A stretch of DNA of 7,426 nt from CAKSQF01 sp051867915 (GCA_051867915.1 JBJDZJ010000159.1:1-7426); one strand, 5' to 3'; shown: positions 1-7,245, counted from the first letter of the stretch. Made by a program: numbers and translations. The notes: generated by a model from the letters alone, not told the origin.

Positions 1-2
1 AC

Positions 3-596
3 ATCAATCTGATGGATAAGTATTTTGGTGCCTATCACGATGAACTTTCTGTCAGAACCGGCTACATCTGGCCTGATAGCGTTGCAGGCATCGTCGACGA
101 AACGCCGGACTGCCTTTTTGACAGAGATCTCAATACCAAATGGTGTTGCGGCAGTGCAGATGTTGAATCCTGCTCCGCGGTTGTCTGGTCCATGAGCGAG
201 CCGGTCACGGTGACCCACTATTCCTTCACCACCGCCAATGACAACGAAATCTATCTCAACCGCAATCCCGTTGCATGGAGGCTTTACGGCAGCAATTCGG
301 AATTGACCGAAGATCTGAAGATGAACGATGATCTCTTCGATTCCGGAGAGGTTCCCGAAGGGTGGGTTCTTCTGGATCAGGTCTTTGACTCCGATCTGCC
401 CGACGCCAACTATACCGAATGCGCTTTCTCGGTTGACAATCCGACCCCTTATCAACACTACATGCTTCTGATCGACTATTGCGACATCGGATGCACGACC
501 TTCCAGCTGTCGGAACTGACTCTTTACGGCATAGCTCCGGTTTTTGACAGCCACGCCGAAGGCGCCGATGCGGTTGCACAGTTGGTCGGCGACAGC
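3..596 (+). repeat. Discoidin repeat unit 1 (594 bp)
   Basis: First visible unit, 198 codons, measured from the I-N-L-M-D codons. It is the most diverged copy: its first 50 or so residues differ strongly from units 2 and 3, while the domain core and the linker (GIAPVFDSHAEGADAVAQLV) are well conserved. It also has three cysteines absent from the other copies (W-C-C and I-G-C). Confidence 0.85.
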
Positions 597-1736
597 ATCA
601 ATCTGATGGATGCGTATTATGATCGGCTTCTTCCGCATACAATAGCCGGAGGATTCGATTGGACAGTTGATGTCGTGTTCGACGAATACGAACAGGAAAA
701 ACCGAACTGCCTTTTTGACAGAAATCTCAATACCAAATGGCGTGAAAACAGAAGTGTGGTTGAATCCTGCTCCTCGGTTGTCTGGTCCATGACAGAACAG
801 GTCATAGTGACCCATTATTCCTTCACCACCGCCAATGACAACGAAATCCATCCCAACCGCAATCCCGTTGCATGGAGGCTTTACGGTACCAACCTGGAAA
901 TGACCGATGAAATGGCAATGAACGATGATCTTTTTGATTCGGGCAAGGTTCCCGAAGGATGGGATCTTCTGGATCAGGTCTTTGACTCCGATCTGCCCGA
1001 TGCCAATTTCACCGAGTGCGCTTTTTCGGTTGACGATCCGACCCCCTATCAACACTACATGCTTCTGATCGACTATTGCGACCTTGAAGGAGCATCTTTC
1101 CAGCTGTCGGAGCTGACTCTATACGGCATAGCTCCGGTTTTTGACAACCACGCCGAGGGCGCCGATGCGGTTGCACAGTTGGTCGGCGACAGCATCAATC
1201 TGATGGATGCGTATTATGATCGGCTTCTTCCGCATACAATAGCCGGAGGATTCGATTGGACAGTTGATGTCGTGTTCGACGAATACGAACAGGAAAAACC
1301 GAACTGCCTTTTTGACAGAAATCTCAATACCAAATGGCGTGAAAACAGAAGTGTGGTTGAATCCTGCTCCTCGGTTGTCTGGTCCATGACAGAACAGGTC
1401 ATAGTGACCCATTATTCCTTCACCACCGCCAATGACAACGAAATCCATCCCAACCGCAATCCCGTTGCATGGAGGCTTTACGGTACCAACCTGGAAATGA
1501 CCGATGAAATGGCAATGAACGATGATCTTTTTGATTCGGGCAAGGTTCCCGAAGGATGGGATCTTCTGGATCAGGTCTTTGACTCCGATCTGCCCGATGC
1601 CAATTTCACCGAGTGCGCTTTTTCGGTTGACGATCCGACCCCCTATCAACACTACATGCTTCTGATCGACTATTGCGACCTTGAAGGCATGACATTCCAG
1701 CTGTCGGAGCTGACTCTTTACGGCAGGACCGATTGA
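3..1736 (+). CDS. Tandem F5/8 type C (discoidin) domain protein, 5' partial
   Basis: This is the C-terminal 578 codons of a larger protein. The frame is open at the left edge, and the bases before the first ATG (position 12) encode I-N-L, matching the S-I-N-L-M-D found at each later repeat start; that ATG is therefore internal. The visible part holds three discoidin-like domains (roughly residues 30-173, 229-372 and 428-572 counted from position 12). Each shows the family pattern: CLFDRxLNTKW, then VVWSM, VTHYSFTTANDNE, NPVAWRLYG, a GWxLLDQVFD strand, and a closing FQLSELTLYG. Linkers of about 55 residues, rich in D, A and E, join them. The family usually binds glycans or other surface ligands outside the cell, so a secreted or surface adhesin or glycan-binding role is inferred. 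No sortase motif, membrane anchor or dockerin follows; the protein ends GRTD. The product is acidic. No catalytic domain is visible, but one could lie upstream. Confidence 0.88.
   Translation: MNLMDKYFGAYHDELSVRTGYIWPDSVAGIVDETPDCLFDRDLNTKWCCGSADVESCSAVVWSMSEPVTVTHYSFTTANDNEIYLNRNPVAWRLYGSNSELTEDLKMNDDLFDSGEVPEGWVLLDQVFDSDLPDANYTECAFSVDNPTPYQHYMLLIDYCDIGCTTFQLSELTLYGIAPVFDSHAEGADAVAQLVGDSINLMDAYYDRLLPHTIAGGFDWTVDVVFDEYEQEKPNCLFDRNLNTKWRENRSVVESCSSVVWSMTEQVIVTHYSFTTANDNEIHPNRNPVAWRLYGTNLEMTDEMAMNDDLFDSGKVPEGWDLLDQVFDSDLPDANFTECAFSVDDPTPYQHYMLLIDYCDLEGASFQLSELTLYGIAPVFDNHAEGADAVAQLVGDSINLMDAYYDRLLPHTIAGGFDWTVDVVFDEYEQEKPNCLFDRNLNTKWRENRSVVESCSSVVWSMTEQVIVTHYSFTTANDNEIHPNRNPVAWRLYGTNLEMTDEMAMNDDLFDSGKVPEGWDLLDQVFDSDLPDANFTECAFSVDDPTPYQHYMLLIDYCDLEGMTFQLSELTLYGRTD
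597..1193 (+). repeat. Discoidin repeat unit 2 (597 bp)
   Basis: Second unit, 199 codons. From 561 (in the preceding linker) to 1090 it is base-for-base identical to 1158-1687 in unit 3. The only nearby differences are two single substitutions at 550 and 560 and a short changed stretch after 1090 (Gly-Ala-Ser versus Gly-Met-Thr). Confidence 0.9.
1194..1736 (+). repeat. Discoidin repeat unit 3 (terminal, without linker)
   Basis: Last unit, ending at the stop codon just after the domain-closing LYG. It lacks the linker found after units 1 and 2. It is nearly identical to unit 2, consistent with a recent tandem duplication or gene conversion. Confidence 0.88.
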
Positions 1737-1741
1737 CAACG

Positions 1742-1781
1742 AAAAACAGGGAGGACACGAAAATGCCCTTCCCTGTTTTTT
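1742..1781. terminator. Bidirectional intrinsic terminator between convergent genes
   Basis: AACAGGGA-GG pairs with CC-T-TCCCTGTT across a loop of about 12 bases, with one bulged base. A run of T follows on the right (CTGTTTTTT) and a run of A precedes on the left (GAAAAACAGG), so the same hairpin can end transcripts from both sides. It lies 5 bases after the stop of the discoidin gene and 6 bases after the stop of the small membrane protein gene. Confidence 0.85.
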
Positions 1782-1787
1782 GCGCTC

Positions 1788-2138
1788 TTACAGAATAAGC
1801 AGGGCGGCGACAATGACCGTGATCGCCGAGGCGAAAAGAATTGCAAGATTGCGGAAGGATTCCATCGCCTCTTCACGGCTTTGGTCGGGATCGTCAAAGG
1901 TATCGAAATCCAGATAGCGCACCGGGGTGCGGCGGGCATAGCGATGGGGTGCTACCTGAGACTTCCCGTCCCTGCCGCAGTACCCGGTCTGCTCATTCGG
2001 ATTTACGGGAATGTACCTTTCGACAGGCTCGATCGACTCCTCCCGATGATAATTCCCTCCGATGCTGCAATCCGTGAAGATGTTGGCCTGCTCCCCCTTT
2101 TCGTTGAACAGTCTGTCATAATCCATAATCCGATCCAT
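1788..2138 (-). CDS. Small tail-anchored membrane protein, unknown function
   Basis: I do not recognise this 116-residue protein. The first 95 residues are hydrophilic and charged, with patches such as YHREESIEPVERY, PHRYARRTPVRYLDFDTFDD and two lone cysteines (C24, C54). Residues 96-116 (NLAILFASAITVIVAALLIL) form one hydrophobic helix that ends the protein, so it probably sits in the membrane as a C-terminally anchored protein with a cytoplasmic head. I chose the ATG at 2138 because AAAGGA lies 11 bases upstream. A longer frame from 2270 exists, but it would start inside the hairpin that terminates the upstream gene. The gene stands alone, with its own promoter and a terminator shared with the discoidin gene. 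Its start could also be four codons later, at MDYDRL. Confidence 0.7.
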   Translation of the reverse strand: MDRIMDYDRLFNEKGEQANIFTDCSIGGNYHREESIEPVERYIPVNPNEQTGYCGRDGKSQVAPHRYARRTPVRYLDFDTFDDPDQSREEAMESFRNLAILFASAITVIVAALLIL

Positions 2139-2189
2139 TTTTCTTACCGTCCTTTCGTTTGCTGATTCATGTTTATTCTCTATGTCTTT

Positions 2190-2218
2190 ATTATATTCAT
2201 CAGCAGTACCAAAAACGG
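2190..2218 (-). promoter_or_regulatory. Putative promoter of the small membrane protein gene
   Basis: A perfect TATAAT (2195-2190) lies about 52 bases upstream of the chosen start. The expected -35 position (2218-2213 at a 17-bp spacing) reads CCGTTT and matches poorly, so this promoter may be weak or need an activator. It follows directly after the terminator of the upstream operon, which supports independent transcription. Confidence 0.5.
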
Positions 2219-2221
2219 TAC
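2206..2221. promoter_or_regulatory. GTACC-N6-GGTAC dyad, possible operator
   Basis: A perfect 5-base inverted repeat with a 6-base spacer overlaps the -35 position of the promoter just downstream on the minus strand. Its location suits a regulator binding site. The regulator is unknown and a short dyad like this can arise by chance. Confidence 0.3.
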
Positions 2222-2244
2222 ATTTGGAAAAAAATGTCGAAAAT

Positions 2245-2284
2245 GGAAAAAATTCTCCGGGGCCGTCCACGGCTCCGGAGAATT
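2245..2284 (-). terminator. Intrinsic terminator of the moxR-DUF58-DUF4129-rlmI operon
   Basis: On the minus strand, AATTCTCCGG pairs perfectly with CCGGAGAATT (10 bp). One A-C mismatch follows, then GCCG/CGGC closes a TGGA loop. A T-rich tail (AATTTTTTCC) comes next. It starts 3 bases after the rlmI stop codon. Confidence 0.9.
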
Positions 2285-2287
2285 TGA

Positions 2288-3511
2288 TTATACCACCTGA
2301 AAAATGTAGAATTTCAGATAGTCGGTCTCGGGGACGCCCCAGAGAATGGGGTGATCGCAGGATTGGGTGCGTACCTCGATCTGACGCAGGGACACGCCGG
2401 CATCGGATGCGGCATCGGTCAGCATTTTGCAGAAGAGATCGTTTTCCATAAAATGGGAGCAGGAGCAGGTTGCCAGATACCCCCCTCGGGGCAGGAGCTT
2501 CATGGCTTTGAGATTGATTTCCTTATAGCCCCGATAGGCGTCTCTTACGGTTGAACGGGATTTCGTAAAGGCGGGCGGATCCAGGATGATCAGATCGTAG
2601 CCCCGCTTTCCTTCCTCGGCAAGCTGTTTCAGATAATCAAACACATCGGCGCAGACGAAGTCCATCCGATCTTCAAGATGATTGCGGCAGGCATTGGCAC
2701 GGGTTCTCTCGATTGCCTCGGCAGAAATGTCCACCGCCGTCACATGAGCGGCGCCAGCCGATGCGGCATTCAGGGCAAAGGCGCCCGTATGGGTGAAGCA
2801 GTCCAGCACCCGCATTCCGGGAGACAGTCTTGCCACCGCCTTCCGATTGTACTTCTGATCGAGAAAATATCCGGTTTTCTGACCGTTTATATAGTCCACA
2901 TCGTAGAAAATTCCGTTTTCGCAGATGGTAACATGACCGTCTGTATCGGGAATTTTTCCGTCCAGCGGGAAGAATCCGGTGTACTGGGTCAGTCCCTCCT
3001 TTTCCCGAAGCGGAACATCATTTCGCTCATAAATGGCGTCGATCTCCTCTCCGCTCTCCCGAAGCAGATCGGCGAGCTTTTGGAAAAGGAAGGATTTGAT
3101 CTGCTCCATACCGTAGGATTGGGTCTGGGTTACCAGAATCCGATCAAAACGGTCCACGGTCAGTCCCGGGAACTGATCGGCCTCACCGAAGATCAGGCGG
3201 CAGCACTTGAAATCGTCGCCGGGCATGACCCGTCTTCGATAGTCGATCGCATAGGTCAGACGGCGGGTCCAGAAGGCTTCGTCAAAGCGGTCGTTGGTAT
3301 TGCGGGAAATCAGTCGGACACGGATTTTGCTGTGATCGCTGACAAATCCTGCGCCCAGCCAGCTTCCCTTGGGGGAGCAGACATCCACAATGGCGCCGTT
3401 TTCATAGGGGCGGTCCACTGCCGTGATTTCCTCGCCGTAAACCCACGGATGTCCCTTTCGAATGGCTCTCTCCGCCTTGGCGGTGACGGTAAATTTGGGG
3501 TATTCTCTCAT
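2288..3511 (-). CDS. rlmI: RlmI-family 23S rRNA (cytosine-C5) methyltransferase
   Basis: This 407-residue protein has the length and layout of RlmI (E. coli RlmI, 396 residues), which makes m5C1962 in 23S rRNA using S-adenosylmethionine. Residues 1 to about 75 resemble the N-terminal PUA RNA-binding domain (HPWVYGEEI near 21-29). A central RlmI-like region contains GQKTGYFLDQ (210-219). The Rossmann methyltransferase domain shows motif I VLDCFTHTGAFALNAA (235-250), acidic D261 for the SAM ribose, DPPAFTKS (311-318), and TCSCS (348-352) with the cysteines expected for a C5-cytosine enzyme. The ATG at 3511 has AAAGGA 8 bases upstream and overlaps the stop of the preceding gene as ATGA, which suggests translational coupling. 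It is the last gene of the operon. The exact target base in this organism is inferred from the family. Confidence 0.9.
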   Translation of the reverse strand: MREYPKFTVTAKAERAIRKGHPWVYGEEITAVDRPYENGAIVDVCSPKGSWLGAGFVSDHSKIRVRLISRNTNDRFDEAFWTRRLTYAIDYRRRVMPGDDFKCCRLIFGEADQFPGLTVDRFDRILVTQTQSYGMEQIKSFLFQKLADLLRESGEEIDAIYERNDVPLREKEGLTQYTGFFPLDGKIPDTDGHVTICENGIFYDVDYINGQKTGYFLDQKYNRKAVARLSPGMRVLDCFTHTGAFALNAASAGAAHVTAVDISAEAIERTRANACRNHLEDRMDFVCADVFDYLKQLAEEGKRGYDLIILDPPAFTKSRSTVRDAYRGYKEINLKAMKLLPRGGYLATCSCSHFMENDLFCKMLTDAASDAGVSLRQIEVRTQSCDHPILWGVPETDYLKFYIFQVV

Positions 3512-4956
3512 AATTTGTTTCCTTTTGTCATTTTATTGAAATTGTCCTCGATATAGACGCACATTCTGCCGGTCAGCCGCTCGGCATCCGCATCGGAGAC
3601 GGGCTTCCCGGCATAGCGGATGGTTTCATATAGCCGGGTGATCTCGGTGAATCCGCTTTGCCCCTCCGAAACCAGCTTTTTTTCAATCTCACGGGGAGTC
3701 ATGCCAATCAGCGGTACCGATGATTTTGCACGGTCCATCCGCCTCCATTGACCGATCAACACGCCGTAGGCGTAGCAGAAGCGTTCACCTGCTTCGGGTA
3801 TTTCCCGAAGATGGCGGTTGAAGCTGTCAAGATTGCGGGCGCTCATCCGATAGGAAGACGGGCTCATTCGGGTAACCTGATCCTGATAGGGCTGCGGTGC
3901 CGTCTGTTTGGGCATATAGTGCCGGGGACGGCGCCATTCAAACAGTTCCCGCAGTTTTTTCAGCAGTTTTTTCCAGAGGGAAAACAGTTTTGCGGGAATG
4001 TCCCTCAGCCGGATCTGACTGTGAGTAATCATTCTGACGCAGGCAAAGAGGAAAAGGATCACCATAGCCACGGCGAAAATGGCATACAGGATCTTATTGA
4101 CCGACGGCGATTCAAAAAGTCCGCCCGAGAACAGGGTGGAAAGCTGTGCCTGTACATCCCGTGCCGCCGTAGACTCTTCATTCAGGGTTGCACGAAGGAT
4201 GAAGAATAGCAGGGATTTGGCGGTAAAATAGATGCCCGTCAGCAGGATTACAAACAGAACGAAAAGTCCCGCCAGTCCCAGAAGAGAAAGTCCTGTCAGC
4301 TTCAGATTCTTTCCCCGAAGCTCCGGTGTAACGCCCATAACCCTGGATTTCTTGCTGAGGTCGTCGATTCCCATCTGATTCATCGCCACGAAATAGAAGA
4401 CGGTAATCAGTCCTGCCGAAAGCATCAGCCTGCCGTTTACAGACCGTTCTCCGAAAAGCGTCAGGATCCAGAGGATGAGATAGACTATCCCTACCGTATA
4501 GGCAGAACCGTAGGAGAAAAAGGAGGACGGCGGTATCACTGCCACAAGGGAAACGGTCAGGAGCATCAGAAAGAGGAAACAGACGGTGAATACGGTCCAT
4601 GTGGCAAAATCCGAAGAATAATGAAGATCGGGAAGCAATCCCCCTTCCAACCAACCGTAAATCGGGCCGTAAGCGGCAACCGACAAAAGAGCCCACAATG
4701 CGATCAAAGGCAGAGTCTGTGAAAAAGAAATCCGATCTCTCTCCTTTTTGGGATACAGGCGGCACAGCCCCGTTTGCAGATAAAAGGCAACCGCAGTCAG
4801 GGGGAAGATCAACAGGAGCATCCACTCATTGTAAGGCAGGAGCATCCGCCCCACCGTCCACACCGTCAGAGCGATCGACAGCATTTGGAAAAATCGGAAG
4901 ACCGGATCGGTGCGCCTGGAAGGCGAACCGTTCGGCTTTCGGGAGATGTGTTTCAT
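3508..4956 (-). CDS. Multi-pass membrane protein with DUF4129-like C-terminal domain (TgpA-like, no transglutaminase domain)
   Basis: This 482-residue protein has about seven membrane helices in its first 255 residues (near 24-42, 45-63, 81-101, 118-142, 152-168, 176-195, 219-254). A short outer loop of about 30-35 residues (256-288) follows, then one more helix (289-310) and a basic cytoplasmic tail. The tail ends in a segment like DUF4129: GMTPREIEKKL (418-428), then FTEITRLYETIRYAGKPVSD (436-455). That is the layout of TgpA-type proteins encoded beside MoxR and DUF58. However, the transglutaminase domain normally sitting between the last two helices is missing, and no Cys-His-Asp triad is visible. 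It probably acts at the membrane with the two upstream products; its activity is unknown. The start has AAAGGGGG about 7 bases upstream and overlaps the DUF58 stop by ATGA. The DUF4129 call rests on motif resemblance only. Confidence 0.75.
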   Translation of the reverse strand: MKHISRKPNGSPSRRTDPVFRFFQMLSIALTVWTVGRMLLPYNEWMLLLIFPLTAVAFYLQTGLCRLYPKKERDRISFSQTLPLIALWALLSVAAYGPIYGWLEGGLLPDLHYSSDFATWTVFTVCFLFLMLLTVSLVAVIPPSSFFSYGSAYTVGIVYLILWILTLFGERSVNGRLMLSAGLITVFYFVAMNQMGIDDLSKKSRVMGVTPELRGKNLKLTGLSLLGLAGLFVLFVILLTGIYFTAKSLLFFILRATLNEESTAARDVQAQLSTLFSGGLFESPSVNKILYAIFAVAMVILFLFACVRMITHSQIRLRDIPAKLFSLWKKLLKKLRELFEWRRPRHYMPKQTAPQPYQDQVTRMSPSSYRMSARNLDSFNRHLREIPEAGERFCYAYGVLIGQWRRMDRAKSSVPLIGMTPREIEKKLVSEGQSGFTEITRLYETIRYAGKPVSDADAERLTGRMCVYIEDNFNKMTKGNKL

Positions 4957-6128
4957 GAGAATCCCCCTTTTCCGTTATAGACGGTGAAAACCTCGACATC
5001 ATCGGGAATGTCCACCGTTCTTTGGGAGGTGGTCAGATAAAAGGTGACCTCAATTCCATGCCTTCGCATTCGATCATGGAAGATCAGCATACGCTGATTG
5101 AAAAAGGAAGAGACGAAGATCAGATTTCCGTCGGGCGCATAGTAATAGGGCTTTGCCAAAACCTCATCCAGCATTTTCTCCAGGGGAACGGTGATCTCAA
5201 GCTGAAGTCTTGCCAGCAGGCGAAGCCCTTCGATGACATCCCCCTGCCCCCGGTAGGCAGGCGAATAGAGCAGATTTTCCCCGTCCGCCCGCTGATAATC
5301 GGCGGGAAAGGCATTGGCAATCAGGGCCGTGGGTGTATCGTATTCGGCGATTCTGGCAAGCAGAGACGCCGCCACCGTAATGTTGTCTTCAATGTAATAG
5401 GGAACCGACGGAATCTTGGGATTTTTCTCAAAATCTCTGGACTGCATATTGATAAGAATATGGAAGGACGCAGAGCAGGTGACCTCCTCCTCGTTGACCA
5501 TCAGATGTCCCCTTGCGGCTGTGGACTTCCAGTTGATGCGATTCATGGGATCGTTTGAGGTGTATTCACGGGATCCCCGCCGAAGAAGCGGATCTGTGAA
5601 CAGCCCTCTGGGAAGAGCCGCCTCCCCCGGAAGCTGACAGGAGGAGCGGAAGGTCGAATCCAGATCGACGGTTCGGGGAAGGACCACCAGCCGATTCTGC
5701 TTTGAAATCGGAACCACATACCGTTTGGATGCCGATTTGAGTCCCAGCAGGTTGTTGGTCACCAGCAGGACGCTACCGGGATGGTATTCCCCTCGGGTTT
5801 TACAGCAGACCCGCCATCTGCGGGAAACGGTGGAATGTCCGTCCAGCGTGAACACGCTCTGGATATACCCCTCCTGATAGGTTGACCCGCCCTTTCCGGA
5901 CAGGACGAAGCCCATTCCGTCGGGCAGTTCGGTATCGACTCTGGCATAGGGGATCGCCACCCCCCGATCGTTGGAGATGTTCTCATACAGATAGATGAAA
6001 TCCCCGGCAAAAACCTCTTCCTGCGAGAGAGTGACATCGTATCGGATGGAATCCAGCAGATTCTTTTCATAAATGGCAGACTGAATCAGGTACAGGGCGA
6101 TAATTGCCGCAATCAAGGCGATGGGCAC
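4953..6128 (-). CDS. DUF58 domain protein of a MoxR module
   Basis: The protein is about 391 residues long. It begins with one hydrophobic helix (PIALIAAIIALYLIQSAIY), followed by a beta-rich region that resembles the outer part of the family (VFAGDFIYLYENISNDRG, VDTELPDGM, TRGEYHPG). The DUF58 signature follows at about 189-210: REYTSNDPMNRINWKSTAARG then HLMVNE. The last third resembles a von Willebrand A fold, but the strand expected to carry the metal-binding Asp reads FHILINMQS, so that metal site is probably degenerate. DUF58 proteins are usual partners of MoxR ATPases and are thought to act at the envelope; the molecular role is not established. Two GTG starts are possible. GTG at 6128 lies 9 bases after AGGAGG and is preferred; GTG at 6134 is only 3 bases away from it. 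Its stop overlaps the next start as ATGA. Confidence 0.88.
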   Translation of the reverse strand: MPIALIAAIIALYLIQSAIYEKNLLDSIRYDVTLSQEEVFAGDFIYLYENISNDRGVAIPYARVDTELPDGMGFVLSGKGGSTYQEGYIQSVFTLDGHSTVSRRWRVCCKTRGEYHPGSVLLVTNNLLGLKSASKRYVVPISKQNRLVVLPRTVDLDSTFRSSCQLPGEAALPRGLFTDPLLRRGSREYTSNDPMNRINWKSTAARGHLMVNEEEVTCSASFHILINMQSRDFEKNPKIPSVPYYIEDNITVAASLLARIAEYDTPTALIANAFPADYQRADGENLLYSPAYRGQGDVIEGLRLLARLQLEITVPLEKMLDEVLAKPYYYAPDGNLIFVSSFFNQRMLIFHDRMRRHGIEVTFYLTTSQRTVDIPDDVEVFTVYNGKGGFS

Positions 6129-6137
6129 AGACACGGA

Positions 6138-6145
6138 CCTCCTTT
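6138..6145 (-). promoter_or_regulatory. Ribosome binding site deciding the DUF58 start
   Basis: AAAGGAGG on the minus strand is close to full complementarity with the 16S rRNA tail. Its distance favours the second GTG (9 bases) over the first (3 bases), shortening the protein by two residues. Confidence 0.7.
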
Positions 6146-6173
6146 CGAACAGAAATACCGGAAGGCATATGAA

Positions 6174-7121
6174 TCAGCCTACGGGGACGCTGACCCGTTC
6201 CAGAATGAATTCGATGATCCGATCGGACGAATCGGCAAGGCGTGTGGTATTGCCCGAGCGGGTAATCACACGGTGGGAAAGAACCGGTACCGCCATGATC
6301 TTGACATCGTCGGGGATCACATAGTCCCGACCGGAGATTGCCGCATAGGCTCTTGCCGCCTTCATCAGCGCCAGGGAGGCTCTGGGAGAGGCTCCCAATC
6401 TCAGACGCTCGTCGGTACGGGTTGCGGAACAAACGGCTATGACATATTCCCGCAGTTTTTCCGATACGGTAACGCTCGCCAGTTCTGCCTGTGCCGCCGC
6501 CAGCTCTTCACGGGTGCAGACGACGCCCAGATGCTCCAGCGGATCGTCTGAGCCGTATCGCTCCAGAATTTCCATTTCCGATTCTTTGGCAGGATAGCCG
6601 AGGGATATTTTCAGAAAGAATCGGTCCAGCTGTGCCTCAGGCAACGGGAAGGTGCCCTGGCTTTCAATGGGGTTCTGAGTCGCAATAACGAAGAAGGGAT
6701 CGGGCAGAGGAACGGTCACGCCGTCCACCGTGGTCTGCCTCTCCTGCATACACTCCAGTAGTGCCGACTGAGTTCGGGGCGTCGTACGGTTGATTTCGTC
6801 CGCCAGCAGGATATTGGTAAAGACCGGTCCCTCACGGAAGACGAATTCCGAGGTCTTGAGATTGAAGAAATTGATTCCGGATATATCGGATGGCAAAAGG
6901 TCGGGGGTAAACTGAATCCGCTTATAATCCAGCTCCACCGATTTTGCCAGTGCCTTGGCAAGCGTGGTCTTTCCCGTTCCGGGAATGTCATCCAGCAGGA
7001 CATGACCCCCTGCCAGCAGAGCGACCAGAACCAGTCGGATCTTTTCCTCTTTACCGTAAAGCACCTTTGCAATATTCCGGGTCATTTTTTCGGAAAATTC
7101 CTGCACGCGCTCGAATGCCAT
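6174..7121 (-). CDS. MoxR-family AAA+ ATPase
   Basis: This 315-residue protein has the usual MoxR length and all core AAA+ motifs. Walker A is DDIPGTGKT (44-52), Walker B is ILLADEINR (104-112), sensor 1 is ATQNP (147-151), the arginine-finger region is EAQLDRF (162-168), and sensor 2 is GASPRAS (243-249). The MoxR hallmarks FTPDLLPSDISG (71-82) and PIESQGTFPLPEAQ (151-164) are also present. MoxR proteins are ATP-driven chaperone-like machines thought to activate or assemble partner proteins, often those with VWA-like domains; the DUF58 protein encoded 45 bases downstream is the probable partner. The start at 7121 has GGAGG 5 bases upstream. An ATG four codons earlier (7133) has no binding site and overlaps that GGAGG. 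It is the first gene of the operon. Confidence 0.95.
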   Translation of the reverse strand: MAFERVQEFSEKMTRNIAKVLYGKEEKIRLVLVALLAGGHVLLDDIPGTGKTTLAKALAKSVELDYKRIQFTPDLLPSDISGINFFNLKTSEFVFREGPVFTNILLADEINRTTPRTQSALLECMQERQTTVDGVTVPLPDPFFVIATQNPIESQGTFPLPEAQLDRFFLKISLGYPAKESEMEILERYGSDDPLEHLGVVCTREELAAAQAELASVTVSEKLREYVIAVCSATRTDERLRLGASPRASLALMKAARAYAAISGRDYVIPDDVKIMAVPVLSHRVITRSGNTTRLADSSDRIIEFILERVSVPVG

Positions 7122-7125
7122 AACT

Positions 7126-7131
7126 ACCTCC
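7126..7131 (-). promoter_or_regulatory. Ribosome binding site of moxR
   Basis: GGAGGT lies just before the ATG at 7121, with 5 bases after GGAGG. It overlaps the alternative upstream ATG at 7133 (ATGGAGG), which argues against using that start. Confidence 0.75.
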
Positions 7132-7160
7132 ATGCAACTATCAGACTGTAATTCTCAATT

Positions 7161-7189
7161 ATTTTATCACACTTTCCCTCGGATTGCAA
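7161..7189 (-). promoter_or_regulatory. Promoter of the moxR operon
   Basis: On the minus strand, TTGCAA (7189-7184) is followed by a 17-base spacer and TAAAAT (7166-7161). A TGA directly before the -10 makes it an extended -10 element. Transcription would begin near 7154, giving a leader of about 33 bases before the moxR start. No operator or riboswitch is evident. Confidence 0.75.
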
Positions 7190-7216
7190 GTTTTTTTGAG
7201 ATTTTTATGCAAATTC

Positions 7217-7245
7217 TTGACAATTGGATTCGGGCGTGCTAAAAT
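7217..7245 (+). promoter_or_regulatory. Strong rightward promoter into the 124-bp repeat
   Basis: A perfect TTGACA (7217-7222), a 17-base spacer and TAAAAT (7240-7245) preceded by TGC (extended -10). The expected transcription start, 6-8 bases after the -10, falls at about 7251-7253. That is on or beside the ATG at 7252, so the transcript would be leaderless or a non-coding RNA. It is divergent from the moxR promoter. Confidence 0.75.

Noticed and set aside
1119..1739. 206-codon open frame on the minus strand inside the discoidin gene
   Set aside because: It lies wholly antisense to a clear domain-bearing repeat gene. An identical 62-codon antisense frame recurs in both repeats because the DNA is repeated, and no ribosome binding site or family motif is seen.
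2139..2270. 44-residue N-terminal extension of the small membrane protein
   Set aside because: It would start inside the operon's terminator hairpin, upstream of the TATAAT box, and has no ribosome binding site. The ATG at 2138 has AAAGGA upstream.
2678..3556. 292-codon open frame on the plus strand opposite rlmI
   Set aside because: rlmI has complete catalytic motifs, a good ribosome binding site and an operon position. The opposite frame has no recognisable domain.
4178..4825. 215-codon minus-strand frame overlapping the DUF4129-like gene
   Set aside because: It is another frame of the same strand as a gene with eight clear membrane helices and coupled start and stop codons. Its translation is low-complexity, rich in R, G and S.
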